64,000 bases of DNA, taken from Moniliophthora roreri. Taxonomy: Eukaryota; Basidiomycota; Agaricomycetes; Agaricales; Marasmiaceae. How positions within the stretch are numbered: position 1 is the stretch's first letter; each line of letters starts with the position of its first letter. This document shows, one piece after another, positions 53,223-64,000 of the stretch. The stretch lies in contig LATX02000188.1 in the NCBI GenBank assembly GCA_001466705.2, forward strand, positions 186,001 to 250,000. The letters run 5' to 3'. A program made the position numbers and the translations under genes. The notes beneath the pieces were generated by a model. The model saw nothing but the letters and a program-made list of their open reading frames with translations. It did no database searches and was not told where the DNA came from.

Positions 53223-54952
53223 GACCACTCTAAGGGCACAAATCCACAAAATTGGGCACTTACATGTCTTGACGACGAGCTGGCTTCGAGTTTGTCTGCG
53301 CAACGGGTCCTTGCCCAAACTTTTTGTGTTGTGATTAGTCATTCCCACGTGCTTTCGGCTCCCACGCTTCTAGGAGATTGTAGTGGTATACAACATGTAT
53401 TGCAGTCCCTGTACTCATTAATTTGATAGACTTTTGGTATATTATGAGATATGTAGAATAACTTGAAGAATATTCTCAGCAGTCTCTATAAAATTAGACT
53501 GAAAATCATAAAGAAATATCACTATGTACGAGGTGTTCTTTTAATGCTATTAATACAAAGGAAATACACTCAGAATACTGCTATATATTTGCTTCCAGAC
53601 AACACTCAGAAAATTCTATTAGTTTCAAGTTATCATCACATACTGAAAACAGCAAGCATACTCTGGATTTTAATTTCCAGAAGAGTCAGTGTTTTTTGAT
53701 TATTTTATAATAATAAAGTTATAGAATTATCCTTTAATTTTCTAATTACAAATATACTAAATTTTCTGCCTTATAAAATAGTGAGAAAACATTTAGAAAA
53801 TAAATATAAGATTTTGAATTTTATATTAAAGGAAACATGTTAAATACAAAAGGAAAACTAAATAAAAACTATCTAAGAACTGCTTTAAAATATAGTGTTT
53901 TCATATAATTTTCCTACTATTTTCCTAGTGTTTTCCTAGTGTTTTCTCTGACTTTCCCACAATAGAAAATGTGGAATTTTTATCTTATCTTATCAGCATT
54001 TTCTGAGGATCTTCAACTAGAGAAAATTTAATGTTTTCTCAGTATGGAAATTATTCTAATATATTGTATTATCTATTAATTCTCAGAATTTGAAAATTCC
54101 ATATCTTTTGCTGCTGANGACCACTCTAAGGGCACAAATCCACAAAATTGGGCACTTACATGTCTTGACGACGAGCTGGCTTCGAGTTTGTCTGCGCAAC
54201 GGGTCCTTGCCCAAACTTTTTGTGTTGTGATTAGTCATTCCCACGTGCTTTCGGCTCCCACGCTTCTAGGAGATTGTAGTGGTATACAACATGTATTGCA
54301 GTCCCTGTACTCATTAATTTGATAGACTTTTGGTATATTATGAGATATGTAGAATAACTTGAAGAATATTCTCAGCAGTCTCTATAAAATTAGACTGAAA
54401 ATCATAAAGAAATATCACTATGTACGAGGTGTTCTTTTAATGCTATTAATACAAAGGAAATACACTCAGAATACTGCTATATATTTGCTTCCAGACAACA
54501 CTCAGAAAATTCTATTAGTTTCAAGTTATCATCACATACTGAAAACAGCAAGCATACTCTGGATTTTAATTTCCAGAAGAGTCAGTGTTTTTTGATTATT
54601 TTATAATAATAAAGTTATAGAATTATCCTTTAATTTTCTAATTACAAATATACTAAATTTTCTGCCTTATAAAATAGTGAGAAAACATTTAGAAAATAAA
54701 TATAAGATTTTGAATTTTATATTAAAGGAAACATGTTAAATACAAAAGGAAAACTAAATAAAAACTATCTAAGAACTGCTTTAAAATATAGTGTTTTCAT
54801 ATAATTTTCCTACTATTTTCCTAGTGTTTTCCTAGTGTTTTCTCTGACTTTCCCACAATAGAAAATGTGGAATTTTTATCTTATCTTATCAGCATTTTCT
54901 GAGGATCTTCAACTAGAGAAAATTTAATGTTTTCTCAATATGGAAATTATTA
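53223..54952. repeat. AT-rich repeat and RPS2 leader present twice around N54118
   Basis: 53223 to about 54056 is repeated at 54119-54952, offset 896 bp, with only a few differences. Each copy begins in the RPS2 leader and continues into AT-rich, TTTTCTCAG-containing sequence resembling a MITE. The first copy continues ATATATTGTATT; the second changes to CTAGGGGACG at 54959. The 78-codon open frames at 53463 and 54359 are incidental. Confidence 0.75.
54118..54118. other. Single N joining two copies
   Basis: Marks the border between the two near-identical 0.83-kb copies; probably a join of two overlapping pieces. Confidence 0.7.
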
Positions 54953-55059
54953 TTCTAACTAGGGGACGACTCATGCTGATGGCACTCAGAGGAGATTTTG
55001 AATATGGGTATCATTGTATGCAATACATCCAAGAAATAACGATACATCCTACTCTTCAT

Positions 55060-56173
55060 TTACAGCCGAGGTCTTGTAGTACGGGTAGTGCTGGAACCAG
55101 TGATCATAGAGTCTGTTGGAACATGGTTACACTCAATTTCTCCCTCTTCTGATGATTCATGATCAGCGCTGCTGCGGCTGTCAGTGGGAGATGATCCTTG
55201 ACTCGTCTTCTGGGATTTACAGGACTTTTTTATTTCAACCCGTTTTCGCTTTGCATCACCTTTGCCTTCACTTTTGATGGTAACTGTGGGGCATATTAGA
55301 TGGGCAAGTGGATGATTCAACAATCAATATAGAAAAACTAACCAGGTGTCTCCTTCGCTGATGGGTTGTTAGCCGGGGGTCTACCCATGTTTGCACTGGA
55401 GTCGACGTCAATGCAGAATGCCTGGACAGGTCCAACTACTCCAGATTTTACAGGTTTGGTGATGACACATGTGAGGAAGCCAGATATGGAGGTATATGTG
55501 CTTTTGCTAGGAGGTAACATATGTTCCTTAGAGGCAGAATCTTTGAATTTGGGGCTGTCTGGTATGACAGCATGTGCAGGAAATATGAACTTCTGGCAGC
55601 CTAGCTGTAAGTATTGGCTGGATTCGAGGTTGAAAGTAGTGTTCCGCTTGTCTATCTTTGTGGCAATTCTGCAAATGTCGACAACTGGCAGGAATGTATC
55701 TTCGACATTGTCCGCATTTGCAAGCTGTGAAAAAAAAGACTCAAGATATGAGCGAGAATTTATGTGAAATGAAACAGAAAGCACACCATTAGTATATCTC
55801 CAACAAAATCAAAGTCTGAGGAACTAATCTCAACTGTATCTTGTCCATCCTTGAACATAACTCCTTTTTCAGGGGTTTGTGCGATCTGGATGATGGGGTA
55901 AGACAGTTGGAGAAGGATATTTAATGTAAAGAAAAAGCATACCTTCATTTGTACAAAGTACTGGCCCACTTCTGAAAATTGATATCGCGTCTTTCCATTC
56001 CAGTATCGAACACGTCCTTTGATGAGGTTGTTGGCATCAGGCTGGTCTGGAGACATATCCACCTGAGCATTAAAGACAATGACATTGCTGCCAGGACCAA
56101 TTGATACAGGATCGTGAAGTATGATAAGACCTGAAAGTTGGGATTTAAGGTTGAAGTTCGTGATGTCGAGCAT
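55060..56173 (-). CDS. Small accessory gene of the Helitron, possible OB-fold protein
   Basis: Begins MLDITNFNLKSQLSGLIIL at 56173, with a TATATAAG box about 50 nt upstream (about 56218), so it has its own promoter. Four coding parts are separated by short introns: 56173 to about 55943, about 55886-55785, about 55726-55344, and 55285-55060. The middle is beta-rich with GRVRYWNGKTRYQFSEVGQY and an ICRIATKIDKRNTTFNL stretch; the last exon is a Lys/Ser-rich charged tail. It could be a single-strand-binding, RPA-like partner as carried by some Helitrons, but I cannot prove the fold. The frame is intact apart from introns. Confidence 0.5.
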
Positions 56174-56283
56174 GGTGTTGAGAGTGATGTGGGTTCAATA
56201 GTTGTCTGTGGTCTTATATACCCATTTTGAGGGGTACAGTGATGTCAATGGAGGTCATAAAGACTGCTAAACGTGGTGGGGCA

Positions 56284-56284
56284 N
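56284..56284. other. Single N inside final helicase motif
   Basis: Sequence stops after ISINK, where SQGQ-like residues are expected, and resumes in non-matching sequence. An unknown amount is missing. Confidence 0.6.
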
Positions 56285-57286
56285 CTTTATTGATTGAGAT
56301 GGCAAAGGCAAGGCAAACAGGGAATTGCAGATGCTTGAGTTGAAAGGAAAAGGATTTACTTTTCTCTGGAGGTGAAAGAAGAAGGCGAGGAATGAAGGCT
56401 ACTTCACCATTGTGGTCACCGCCTAAAATCTCTGCTTCAAGAACATGGTCTGACATATTCTGGAGTAGAAGCCATGTCCCATTGCATAAACCAGATGCAG
56501 GGGCAAGGTTTCACATGAGAATAAGGGGACAGCCAACCTTCAACTTGAGCTCACCTGGTGGAAGCCCAGACGCATTAAGAGAACGGAGATACTCTATGGG
56601 AACATCTTCATGTGTACTCATTTCTTGATCAGCACCTTCTTCATGGTAAATCTAATCAGCACTGGCATAGACCTGGGTTGTGCCAGGCATGCAGTCTAAG
56701 ATTTCCTCGTTGAGTGCATCAACATCTCAGTTGCGTGGTGCAAGAATTAGACAACTGGTGAAATATTGTGGTGGTAGCTGGGGTCCGTCAATGTCTGGAT
56801 ACACCGTCTTGATGAGGACATTTTCATCATGGGTACACATGTCGGGTGGTAGAGACACTGTACCATCTGGGTGACTGTTCCAACCATGTCCAATGTCAAG
56901 AAGCCATTGCACAAAATTCTCCTCGTTGGATCCTTGTTGAAGACACTCATTGTGAGTCAACTGAAGAATTTCCACCTGAGGCCATAGGGCTGAGTGCTGA
57001 AGTGATGTGTTAACGATTTCCTCTTGTGATCCTTGAGGTACAACAGGGAGAATTTGTTGGAAGTCACCACCAAAAATGGTGGTGATACCACCAAATGTAG
57101 TGTCGGGTTTGTTTCAGAGATCATGTAATGTGCGGTCAAGCGCTTTGTGAGTATGTCGGTGTTGCATCAAGGCCTCGTCCCATATGATCAGGGATGCTGC
57201 ACGAAGTAGGTCTGCATGCTGGCTTTGCTTGGGAATGTTGCAGAAAGATTCCGGACCAATGTTCTCAACAGGAATCTTGAACAGCT

Positions 57287-57287
57287 N
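57287..57287. other. Single N at missing Walker A region
   Basis: Upstream sequence ends at VYDYRLFLL and downstream resumes near FKIPVENIG. The intervening GxGKT segment, normally about 100 residues, is absent. Confidence 0.65.
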
Positions 57288-60047
57288 GAAGGAGGAAAAG
57301 TCTGTAATCGTACACGTTGCTGTCTGGAACAGATGCCTGAGGAGGGAGTTGATGTTGACATCGCAAATTTTGGGGCAAATCATCACATAATGACTGCCAG
57401 AACTCATTCCAAAGGTTTTCTGGCTTTGATGGAGCACAGAAGATGAGTATCAATGCAAAGAGCTGACATAGACAGTGACCAACTTGCATGTCGCATGCTT
57501 CCTGCAGGCACATTCACCACTCGTCATCATTCTGCATAAGACCTCTTGCATCACAAGTGTCACGGAAGGTTGAGTAGTGAACCCCAGCATATGTGCGTAG
57601 GTTCTTGAAGGAGGTAGGGCCACGGACTGCAGCTAATAATGTGTGAAGAAAGAATCTTTCACCCACTGTCAGTGCAACGAAGTACATGTGACCAATAGAG
57701 AAGTTGCCCTGCTTGCATAAAAGCCACTTCTTTTGTTGCTTGTCCCACTGGAAATACTGTGGAATCTCCTGATATGTATACCTGCGCACTATTGCCCCGC
57801 TTTCATCATTGCAGCTGTTCAGCCTGAAGAATTCAGTGAGAGTTGTGTGCTCATGGGAAGCTCAGTCTCTGATGGTCTCAGGGCTGTCTTCTGGGTTGAA
57901 GAGTACCATATGCTGACCAGGAAGATGGATTTGTAAGCGGGTGACGCTGGGTTCCTGCTTATGAACCAGGTAATGATAGATCCTCCAAAGCACTTCCAAA
58001 GGTCCAACATATCGCCTGTCAACATAGTTTGCAATTTCATTCTCATGGAACTGAACTGTTGCCCAATCACCACCCTTGTGAACATATTTGAAGGCATATT
58101 TGATTGAATGTACATGAGCGGCACATTTGACGTTAATATGACAGTCATACTTTGCCTGTAAATAGATGTAAGTTGGAATCAGAGAGAAGCTAGAAGGTCA
58201 CTTACTGACAAATACAGATTGTATGGGACAATCCATCTGTTGTCTACCAACTGCCCATGAACTTCATAACGACAGCCATCATCACAGCGTCGGTAAAGCA
58301 GATATCCATCTTCACTTAACGTAGTCTCTGCTTGAAATGGCTTTGGGAAGAACTTCTTGCATTGGTGGTCCTCCATGCAAGGGGCATGTTGATTGAGAGT
58401 GCCACACAGACTATGGACCATACAGTTACACACAGTCTGAAACAGCTTGAGCTGTGTGATTGGATCTGGCCATTTGGCGCAAATGGCAGAGTCAATAGCT
58501 GCAGGAGTGAGGAGTTTATGATCATGTTGAAGGAATATAAGAAGGTGCATGTGAGGTAGTCCACGTTTTTGAAACTCGATCATGTAGACAAAAGCAACTG
58601 CCGGGCCAAAGATATGCTTCTTTGTAATATCATCTATTAGTGCCTGCTTCTTCAGATGAAAAACCCGTGAAATAAGGTCAGGTCGGTCATAAGGGGATTG
58701 CCACGGGTACAGTTCATCTGTTACTTCCTTCCACTCTGGGTTGGCAGTCATCGTGAGAAAGATGTCAACATTCCAGTAGTACTGTGCAAGGGCCATAGCA
58801 TCCTGGTAGTGTTGTTGCATGTTCTGGGGACCTCCAATATAGGATGATGGTAAGATGTATTGTTGACCAAGCTGGTCAAGCGGAATATTGTCATCAGAAC
58901 AGTTCATTGAATCTTCAAGCCCACTGTAAACAGAAGCACACAACTTGTTTTGGTTACTGTGCAAGTAGTGAAGGTGATTCTGATCTGCAGATGCCCACAT
59001 GTCGACAACATATTGCTGGAGTAGACAGCCACCATTCAGAATTGTCAAGAACTCGCCAGCTCGGGGATGTAAACGATATGCAGCATACAGAGTTTGAGTG
59101 ATGCACCAAGGCCAACTGCTTTGTGATGACCACTGTAGCTCCTTGGCTTCATCTTCGCCTTCACCTACTTCATCATCTTCAATCCTTTGGCCTTGATGGC
59201 CCTCAGTGGCTCTCTGCAGCAAACCATAATGCCAACCTGCTTCTCCATGTGGAAAGAGCAGCACATATTGTAAAGGAGCATATGCAGGATGACTGTCACT
59301 AATCTGAAGCAGTCCTGAATCTCAATTATAGAGGATAATATCACGACCTTCATGACATTGCTTGTTGCTTGGGAGAATTACTGCAACCTCTTCAGCAGCA
59401 GGAAGATCATATTGTTGGTCATTTCCAGGCATGACACAGAGCCGGACTTCAACATCTTGTGGATTGGGGTGATCATTCAAGACCTTGAAGGCATGCTGGT
59501 AAACGTGTGGGTATGGACTGGAATGCTGAAGCATATTCTGTAGAAGTGACATTGTGTCTGAATGGACATTATCATTACGATGCATTCAGTGATTCAAAGC
59601 AGTAGTGGGGTCATAGAGGTAGAGGTGTGCATATGAAGGTACATAACTGTATCGAGTGGTCAAGGCACTGCTCCAATGATGAAGCTGGCCACATATCCAG
59701 AACACCCACTGATCAGGGCCAAAGCACCAATTGACCACATCATCTTGCTGGACACCGAGGGAAGTGAAGGCAAGAGCAGAGTTATATTGTAAGATGTTCC
59801 GACAGAATTCACAGCTTTGTTGATCCATACCACAGTACAAACCATGAAGATCACAGGGAGGTGGCGAAAGGAGTGGTAACTCGACCTTTCCACTATTACA
59901 GCAGCCACCAAAGTACACACGCTGGCAGGTACTTTTTGACAGATGCTCAGCCTTCCAATGAAGGGCACCACAATGTTGGCATTTGTCATTCATCTGGCTG
60001 AGATAGTGACAACTGGGAGGGTTGTTGTATGAGTGCCAAGCAGCCAT

Positions 60048-60990
60048 GAGTGCTGCTGGGGGATGAGGGTGTGGCGGTAGTAGTGGAATTGTTGTTGGAT
60101 GGGGAGGAACGATTACTCATTGATGGTGCGTTGTTGTACTCAATGTATTGGCTGCAAAAAGGAATGAGTTACAGTTATGGTAGGAAATGGTGATACATAC
60201 TCTGAGATAGTTGAGCAGACGGTGTTACAGTTGGCTGGGGGAGAGAACGTGACACTAAAGAAAGTACATCAATTTCAAAGCAAAAATGAAGGAATATATA
60301 TATAGATTAAAATGCCTTACCCTGGGATTGAGTACAACCATGTTCTTCTGTATGGGGGGAGTGGCTCGTTGAAGCAGTCAGATCATTGTGCTGCTCAGGT
60401 GGGGAAGTTCCATGTCCAAATAGTTGACAACATGTAGACGGGCTTTCTATCTCAGCTGGGTGATGTGATTGTGTCGTTGTTACGTGCCGAGTTCGACATG
60501 GAGTGTTCATAACATTGTTAAGTGGACTGGACTGCTGCGACAGAAGAGGAGATATAGGCAGGTTGAGATGGTGATGTTGCTGTCGATATCAATCCCATCT
60601 CACCTTCACAGCTTCACTACGATGGTTGACAACTGAAGGACTGCAATCAGTGTGCTATGGAGACATGAAAGTATCAGCAAAAGCAGAAGTATGGAGAAAA
60701 GAAGTCATACCATGACCGGGACTGTCGTGTTCTCTTTCCTTTTCCTTGGGCAACCACGTCTATGGTTTTGAACAGGAGCATTCTGGTAAAAGGGAGTGAT
60801 TTCAGGTTTCAAACAGACAAAAAGTGATAACCGCAAAATAACACACCGAAGTGCTGAGACCAGGGGTCTCTCCAGTACTTGTCGCAACTGGTGAACAGTT
60901 TGTGCTTACAGTTGAAGCGTGACTGTTGGAAAGGATGGTAAGATCATTGTTCTTCTATGAGAAAACTTGCAGGCCTACCTCATGAGTTAG
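60048..60990 (-). other. Upstream part of the Helitron gene
   Basis: Short minus-strand frames with intron-like borders. 60510-60307 is His/Thr/Ser-rich; 60887-60705 contains RRGCPRKRK, an AT-hook-like basic motif. They may be first exons of the Rep-helicase gene. Exon borders not resolved. Confidence 0.35.
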
Positions 60991-61114
60991 AAACAAAATA
61001 TATAGAAGACATATGATTCATTATTATTCGGTGGTGGTCATGAAGGAGTAGTGGGAGGGCGATCAGTCACACATGAGCTGACTTAGGCAGCAGCCAATCA
61101 GATTCTTTTGAGCT

Positions 61115-61438
61115 ATTACCCACATGACTGATGCTTCATGATTTATTCTATTGTAGATTTCTATCCTTACAAAAACTCCATTACAAATCCCTTTCTATAT
61201 TGTTCCATTGAATTCCTTTTTGTATAAACAAGTAACTACAAGGCTTGTATTTAGGTAGAGCAACCTGGGTCTAAGCCCCTCAGCTTGACCTAGTTAAATC
61301 CACTTATATTCAAGCAACAAACAATATACCTTCTGAACCTCAGTTCTACTGAGCAAACTCAAACTTGAACCTTGGAACTTGACATCACAAGCCAGTGGTG
61401 TCAAGGTAGTTGACATTGCTAGAACAAGTAACATAACA
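61115..61438 (+). repeat. Truncated solo LTR of the gypsy family
   Basis: Keeps CCTCAGCTTGACCTAGTTAA, the CTGAACCTCAG landmark and the end CAAGTAACATAACA. The left edge is diverged (TATTAC for TGTTAC at about 61115), so the start is approximate. Confidence 0.6.
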
Positions 61439-61439
61439 T

Positions 61440-62127
61440 CTAAGGACTTGCATCAAATTTGCTGTGGCACTTTGAATGGGACATGCAAGTAACAGCCTGT
61501 AATGGCAATCAATACATCTTCCTGGCTTTGTTAAGTCAGCATCATATATCTGTGACTGAATAATAAATTTACCTTTGTTTCTCTCTTGTCATCACAATCA
61601 TATCATCAGAATGTTGGATTCTGTTTTGAGTTTCAACTAACAGTAGCACTAAGATAATGTTGGAGGTGAATGATCAACAGCTAGATTTTTTGGTTGAAAA
61701 GATTTCATTGCAAGCATAGCTTTGAGTTTGATGTTGACAACAGGACAGAGACAATGAGAGAGAACAATTGGGAGATTGAGGTTAGATCCAAAGCTTTGAC
61801 ATCAAAGTGCTGAGGTGATCAGTGTCATCATGTGGTTTTTGTGAGTTGACAGGAGTGAGTTGACAGGAGTAAGTCAAACAGCAACGACGACAACTCATCT
61901 GAAATGTTACTTACAACATATGTCCATTGACTGTCATCCCCTCACAATCTCAATGAGTTACTGCTACTATATTTGTAGGGTATGTTACAGTAATGTTACT
62001 TGACCGTTACTTACATGTGGTACATGAAAATGTTGCGGTCCATCAGAGTGTTGAAGACGCTTGATTCTGGCATCCCGAGGTGAGTACTTGTGGTTTGCAG
62101 GAACATCATTCCAGTAGGGAAAAAACC
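61440..62127. other. No gene seen
   Basis: AT-rich non-coding sequence with a short direct repeat GAGTTGACAGGAGT (about 61847 and 61857). It marks the border between repeats and the right-edge gene. Confidence 0.4.
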
Positions 62128-62406
62128 TCATATAGTCCCATGATCTCTTGACTTTGATTGCAACCCGAAGATGATGTTCATGTTGCCGTCGTACACTAGT
62201 ACATCGTTTGATCGGGTGCTTCGGTCCACTTTTTCATCATATCGTGGCAGCATCTCGAGTACACCGGTAGAATTCTCATCCCGTGGACTTCTCCTGCATA
62301 GTTTGCATTCACTATTATGACACACGAGTCGTCCTTGCAGGATTAGCGGAAGTAGCGCGCTCTGATTAGAACTAGATGTCTCTTTCAGACGCTCCCAACG
62401 AGGCAT
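62128..62406 (-). pseudogene. Second copy of the tail of the neighbouring membrane gene
   Basis: 92 codons including VLEMLPRYDEK, which corresponds to VLEMPPRYEAA in the gene immediately upstream. Probably a diverged duplicate tail, or a downstream exon of the same gene if TTTGTAAGG at about 62450 serves as a donor. Confidence 0.35.
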
Positions 62407-62445
62407 TTGGTCGTCCGACTTACCAGGTTAGCCAGAATAGTTTCC

Positions 62446-63977
62446 TTACAAAGCAGCCTCGTATCGAGGGGGCATCTCGAGCACACTGCTAGACGTTCCT
62501 CCATCCATGTCAAAGGAATCCCATGTAGCAGGCGGTCTCCATCCACTGTCATCATGATATAGTATTCGCCTATCCCTCTGGCCACGATTTCAAAGCTCTT
62601 CCTGAGATGCACTTTCCAGTTGGGTTGACGGGCCATTTGGAGCTGCAAGAACGTCATGTGCCTGAGGAACTGAGGACTGCTGCTCATCTGCGGCGTCCTC
62701 TCGACGTTTTGGATTCCGCTTCATGAAGGTTGTGGCACTGTCGTTGTACACGTACGTATCTGGGTATGGTGAAATAGTGGACTCTGACGGTGGTAATTGA
62801 CGTTGGCGTTGTTTTCTCTTTCGATGGTATATGCGAAAAATGACGATGAAGAAAAGAGAAATTATGATTCCACCTAGTATTGCACCTGCGATTATGCCTG
62901 GTGAGGGTGCAGATCTAGCTGTCAAGTTGTTTGAGGGGCTAGTAGAGCTCTGTGTTACTACCTGACTTGAGACACCAATTGGTGTATGTGTACTTTTTGT
63001 GTTGGACGGAAGTAGCGCAGTTATAATCGACGCATTGAAGGTGTGGCCGTTTATGACTACGTCACCACTAGCATGAATGCAGAATGAGCGACAAGTATGC
63101 CATATAAGATGAGCAAAGATTAGACCTGGCATGACTGTATTGAGATAGAATCAGTCTTTATTCTTTAGGAAATATACTTGGATATCCCACCTGCCTGCAC
63201 CTCTGTGGCGACTGAGAATTTCTGGGTCCCTTCAGGCATAATATTAGATCGATATGATTAGGACCAAGACGCATACCATTTTCTACCTCTATCCTTATCC
63301 TTGTCCTCTTTCGTGCCAAGAAAGAACGGTGCTGTTGTGGTATGACCGCCCTCGGGAGTTGATTCTGATAACGCTGGACTGCTTGATTTTAGGTAGCGAT
63401 GGTGAGTCAGCGCGACGAGACAAGCTCAAGGACCCAGATACCTAGTTTTAATCGTAATCATTCGGCCTTTCGCCGTCCATGGAAATCCATCGTTCGCGCT
63501 AATAGTAAAATGATAGTCATTTTGTCATGTGACTAGAAATGAATATTTCATCACTTACTCTACTGTGGTACTGCCCCGCAAATGAAATAATCTGCGAAAA
63601 GAGTGTTATGACTCCACTCCTCATCAAACTCGCAATACGGTACCGAGTCTCCAATGCGGTAAATGACATTGTTGCATGAGTTTCTCCCTTAATAAACGTG
63701 AAGAGAGTTTCGGTTGACAGATCGGGTACTTGTGGATCTTCCTGAACCAGGACAACACTCAGTTCCATCGGAGGTCCCAAGTAAAGATTGTACTGACAGG
63801 CATATTGACAGTGGTTGTAGGTTGAAGCAGTGCCAAAAGGGTAGGAGAGTCAGTGCTGGTCGAAACCCCCGGCAGTATAAGACATAGAATGAAGCTGATT
63901 CTGCAAGAATAGCCGAAGGTCCATAAGTCAGGCAGTAGAGTAAGGTGGCCGTGTACTCACGAAGTACTGAAAAGCAT
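62446..63977 (-). CDS. Secreted or membrane-anchored protein with single TM, possible premature stop
   Basis: Starts at 63977 with exon MLFSTS (17 nt), GTGAGT donor, then a hydrophobic signal-peptide-like exon (ISFILCLILPG). Extracellular segments lie at about 63820-63560, 63500-63446 and 63420-63190. The last main exon (63132-62590) carries a Ser/Thr-rich stalk, one membrane helix (IIAGAILGGIIISLFFIVIF) and a basic cytoplasmic stop-transfer (YHRKRKQRQRQ). A TGA at 62592-62590 closes the frame, but the same frame continues to a TAA at 62448-62446 and encodes RRILYHDDSGWRPP and MPPRYEA, a PPxY motif common at the end of this mushroom family. Exon borders in the middle are uncertain. Ligand or role unknown. 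Confidence 0.6.
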
Positions 63978-64000
63978 TAGGCGCAACGTTTGGCTATTGG

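Larger units (their letters stand above)
56214..60047 (-). pseudogene. Helitron Rep-helicase, decayed
   Basis: From 60047: a Cys-rich N-terminal part (CQHCGALHWKAEHL, then CEFC), then the Rep part with HUH motif GLPHMHLLIF (about 58555) and a two-Tyr site YAFKYVHKGG (about 58085-58055). Then comes the helicase with WDEALM (about 57170), [12 protein letters not shown] (about 57080-57045), SGLCNGTWLL and QFPVCLAFAISINK (about 56320-56285). TGA or TAG codons interrupt at about 59585, 59320, 57865, 57120, 56730 and 56655. An N at 57287 lies where Walker A should be, and an N at 56284 cuts the last helicase motif. Helitrons move by rolling-circle replication using these two activities. Confidence 0.82.
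54959..60990 (-). mobile_element. Helitron, decayed, minus strand
   Basis: The 3' end on the minus strand is CCCCTAG followed by T (54962-54959, then 54958), the CTAG/T expected of Helitrons. Compared with the first copy of the flanking repeat, the insertion falls exactly between A and T in TCTAATATATTG. Rep and Pif1-type helicase domains are encoded at 56214-60047, and a separate small gene lies at 55060-56173. I could not place the 5' end (TC); it lies to the right of 60047, perhaps near 61000. Confidence 0.75.

Noticed and set aside
53463..54595. Two identical 78-codon frames
   Set aside because: Part of the AT-rich duplicated repeat with no family features.
1..64000. tRNA or rRNA genes
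   Set aside because: No cloverleaf with recognisable A and B boxes or rRNA core sequence seen by eye; a covariance-model scan would be needed to be certain.

Overview
The window is nuclear DNA of a filamentous basidiomycete, most likely an agaricomycete. Genes are dense in short introns (about 50-60 bp, mostly GT-AG), host coding sequence is fairly GC-rich, and the repeats are typical of mushroom genomes: chromodomain-type Ty3/gypsy elements, a CxC/KDZ DNA transposon, a Helitron, hAT-like MITEs and a large basidiomycete transposase-like family. I see no tRNA, rRNA or CRISPR array. Five single N bases (23885, 36856, 54118, 56284, 57287) appear to be sequence joins. Two sit at false-looking tandem duplications and two sit where conserved helicase sequence is missing.

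Layout. 1-6703: wreckage of one or more gypsy elements, including a 447-bp LTR pair now in opposite orientations (1869-2315 minus, 4950-5396 plus) plus a solo LTR. 6704-30155: one gypsy insertion bounded by matching 423-bp LTRs. Its gag is split by a 12.7-kb TIR transposon (8069-20763), and its protease-RT-RNase H block (about 21295-26480) lies inverted between gag and integrase. The 12.7-kb element carries a KDZ transposase, a multi-exon accessory gene with an amplified array of 45/54-nt exons, a second accessory gene, a relic of the host striatin gene and a small hAT MITE. 30222-33103: a non-coding TIR element. 33494 to about 40400: a decayed transposase-like element holding a long-TIR insertion, followed by a 271-bp MITE.

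40675-53220 is a compact host gene island: a CLIP-170-like microtubule plus-end protein, an Mgs1/WRNIP1 AAA ATPase, mitochondrial ribosomal protein bL31m, a single-pass membrane protein, a proline/serine-rich unknown protein and 40S ribosomal protein uS5 (RPS2). After it come an AT-rich repeat present twice around an N, a decayed Helitron on the minus strand (Rep/helicase plus a separate small gene), another LTR relic, and at the right edge a secreted/membrane-anchored host-type gene on the minus strand.

The repeats are strongly CpG-depleted (one CG in the first 1,800 bases) and the LTR pairs differ almost only by transitions. That is the mark of methylation-linked or RIP-like C-to-T decay, and most broken frames carry TGA where CGA or TGG is expected. 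The most informative points are: a 12-nt self-complementarity between the gypsy primer site and the predicted transcript start (Tf1-like self-priming); the exact 215-bp exon-intron dimer array; the captured striatin tail; and an apparent Helitron-empty versus Helitron-filled allele pair joined at N54118.
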